Origin: CAYRFQ01 sp964423615
Lineage (GTDB): Bacteria; Planctomycetota; Planctomycetia; Gemmatales; Gemmataceae
NCBI GenBank assembly: GCA_964423615.1
Contig: CAYRFQ010000110.1
Span: 1 to 24,388 of the forward strand
DNA length: 24,388 nucleotides
Direction of reading: 5' to 3'
Shown: in pieces, positions 23,652 to 24,388 of the stretch
Layout of the letters: each line of letters begins with the position of its first letter
How positions within the stretch are numbered: position 1 is the stretch's first letter
The notes under the pieces: generated by a model
What the model saw: the letters and a program-made list of their open reading frames with translations, nothing else
Told to the model about the DNA's origin: nothing
Database searches by the model: none
Made by a program: the position numbers and the translations under genes

Positions 23652-24218
23652 TCACTCGAGGTCATCGATCGAAAGTGCATTGATCAGGAAAGCGCGTGCA
23701 CATCGCCAATAACGATAGGCTACTTTGCGAGTAATCCCAAGTACTTCCGCCGCTTCTTCGATGGTGAGTCCGCCGAAGTAACGTAACTTTATCACTTTCG
23801 CTTCTTCGGGGAGATCCTTGCACAGCTCTTCCAGCGCTTCGTCAAGGTCTAAAAGTTGTTCGGCAGGGAGGGAGATCGTTAATTGAGCTTCCTCAAGTTC
23901 CACTTGCTTGAATTTTCCGCCGCGTTTGAGAGATTGTCGTCCTTTGGCCTTTTCGATCAAGATTCGCCGCATGGCTTCCACTGCAGCCAAAAAAAAGTGA
24001 CCCCGGTGGTCCCAATTCTGTCCCTTTTCTGTATTGGTCAAGCGCATCCATGCTTCGTGAACCAAGGCAGTCGCTTGCAGGGTTTGTCCGGGAGGCTCTT
24101 TGGCCAGCTTCTTCGCAGCCAAACGTCGGAGATCTTCATACACGACAGGCAGCAAGTCCTCCGCCGCTTTTTGATCGCCTCGGCCTATTGCTTCCAAGAT
24201 TTCGGTAACATCATCCAT
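23652..24218 (-). CDS. ECF-family RNA polymerase sigma factor
   Basis: A 188-residue protein of the planctomycete/Verrucomicrobia ECF type (TIGR02999-like; the ECF groups usually found beside Ser/Thr kinases). Region 2 is about 8-92: LLPVVYEDLRRLAAKKLAKE, then LQATALVHEAWMRL and HRGHFFLAAVEAMRRILIEK. Region 4 is about 125-178: LDEALEELC, VIKLRYFGGLTIEEAAEVLG, and a recognition helix with YRYWRCARAFL. No anti-sigma gene is nearby. The kinase 34 bases downstream is the likely regulator, since ECF factors of kinase-linked groups can be controlled by phosphorylation. The ribosome-binding site at ATG 24218 is weak. The short intergenic spacing argues for co-transcription with the kinase. Confidence 0.93.
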   Translation of the reverse strand: MDDVTEILEAIGRGDQKAAEDLLPVVYEDLRRLAAKKLAKEPPGQTLQATALVHEAWMRLTNTEKGQNWDHRGHFFLAAVEAMRRILIEKAKGRQSLKRGGKFKQVELEEAQLTISLPAEQLLDLDEALEELCKDLPEEAKVIKLRYFGGLTIEEAAEVLGITRKVAYRYWRCARAFLINALSIDDLE

Positions 24219-24250
24219 GAGTCGACGCTCTTACTGGGTCATGAGATACA

Positions 24251-24266
24251 TGTGAGTTCATTCACA
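24251..24266. promoter_or_regulatory. CRP/FNR-type palindrome upstream of the sigma gene
   Basis: TGTGA-GTTCAT-TCACA, an exact match to the CRP half-site pattern TGTGA-N6-TCACA, 33-48 bases before the ECF sigma start. A -10-like TACAAT lies on the minus strand at 24271-24276, so the palindrome would sit at about the transcription start, where a bound regulator would repress. No -35 element with a good match was found. Chance occurrence cannot be excluded. Confidence 0.4.
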
Positions 24267-24388
24267 GGTGATTGTACTAACTTCGCGCGCTTTCCTCCAC
24301 TTGGAACAGGGCAGTCCTCTGCCCGTTGTTCTGAGAGACTGTCCCATAAGGGTTCCGTTGCGTAGAATGGGGTATGCGAACACAAATC

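Overview
The window looks like planctomycete chromosome. The clearest markers are a DUF1501 protein with a Tat signal, a DUF1549/DUF1553 protein with a cytochrome-like N-terminus, a cytochrome c–WD40 fusion, an ECF sigma factor beside a Ser/Thr kinase–WD40 protein, and two proteins with a 'LEPR-XLL'-type N-terminal motif. No genus can be assigned from the sequence alone. No rRNA, tRNA or CRISPR array was found.

Region 1 (about 280-10014, + strand) is a five-gene operon-like run: a DNRLRE-domain protein, DUF1501, a PPC-domain protein, DUF1549/DUF1553, and cytochrome c–WD40–coiled coil. All five have export signals, so the products should act outside the cytoplasm. A sigma70-like promoter (282-310) precedes the first gene. 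The run faces a very large minus-strand gene (10162-14364). That gene encodes an exported PQQ-like beta-propeller protein with a Rossmann/methyltransferase-like insert, a galactose-binding-like insert and a C-terminal malectin-like domain.

Region 2 (14365-18222) holds no confident host gene and collects mobile DNA. It contains a complete IS630-family element (15181-16404, TA target duplication), an IS5-family element directly beside it (16411-17326, CTAG target duplication) and a decayed IS66-type transposase N-terminus. Both complete elements have transposases split into two frames at A-runs. The IS630 first ORF also carries an amber codon. The IS5 second ORF takes its stop codon from the duplicated target site.

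Region 3 (18223-24388, minus strand) runs, in transcription order, from an ECF sigma factor to a membrane Ser/Thr kinase with 14 WD40 repeats and then two small LEPR-XLL proteins. The two small genes share a perfect 144-bp direct repeat covering the leader and the first 14 codons, but their bodies have diverged. The sigma factor and kinase are 34 bases apart and probably form one regulatory unit. A TGTGA-N6-TCACA palindrome lies just upstream of the sigma gene. The link from the kinase to the LEPR-XLL proteins is inferred from position only.
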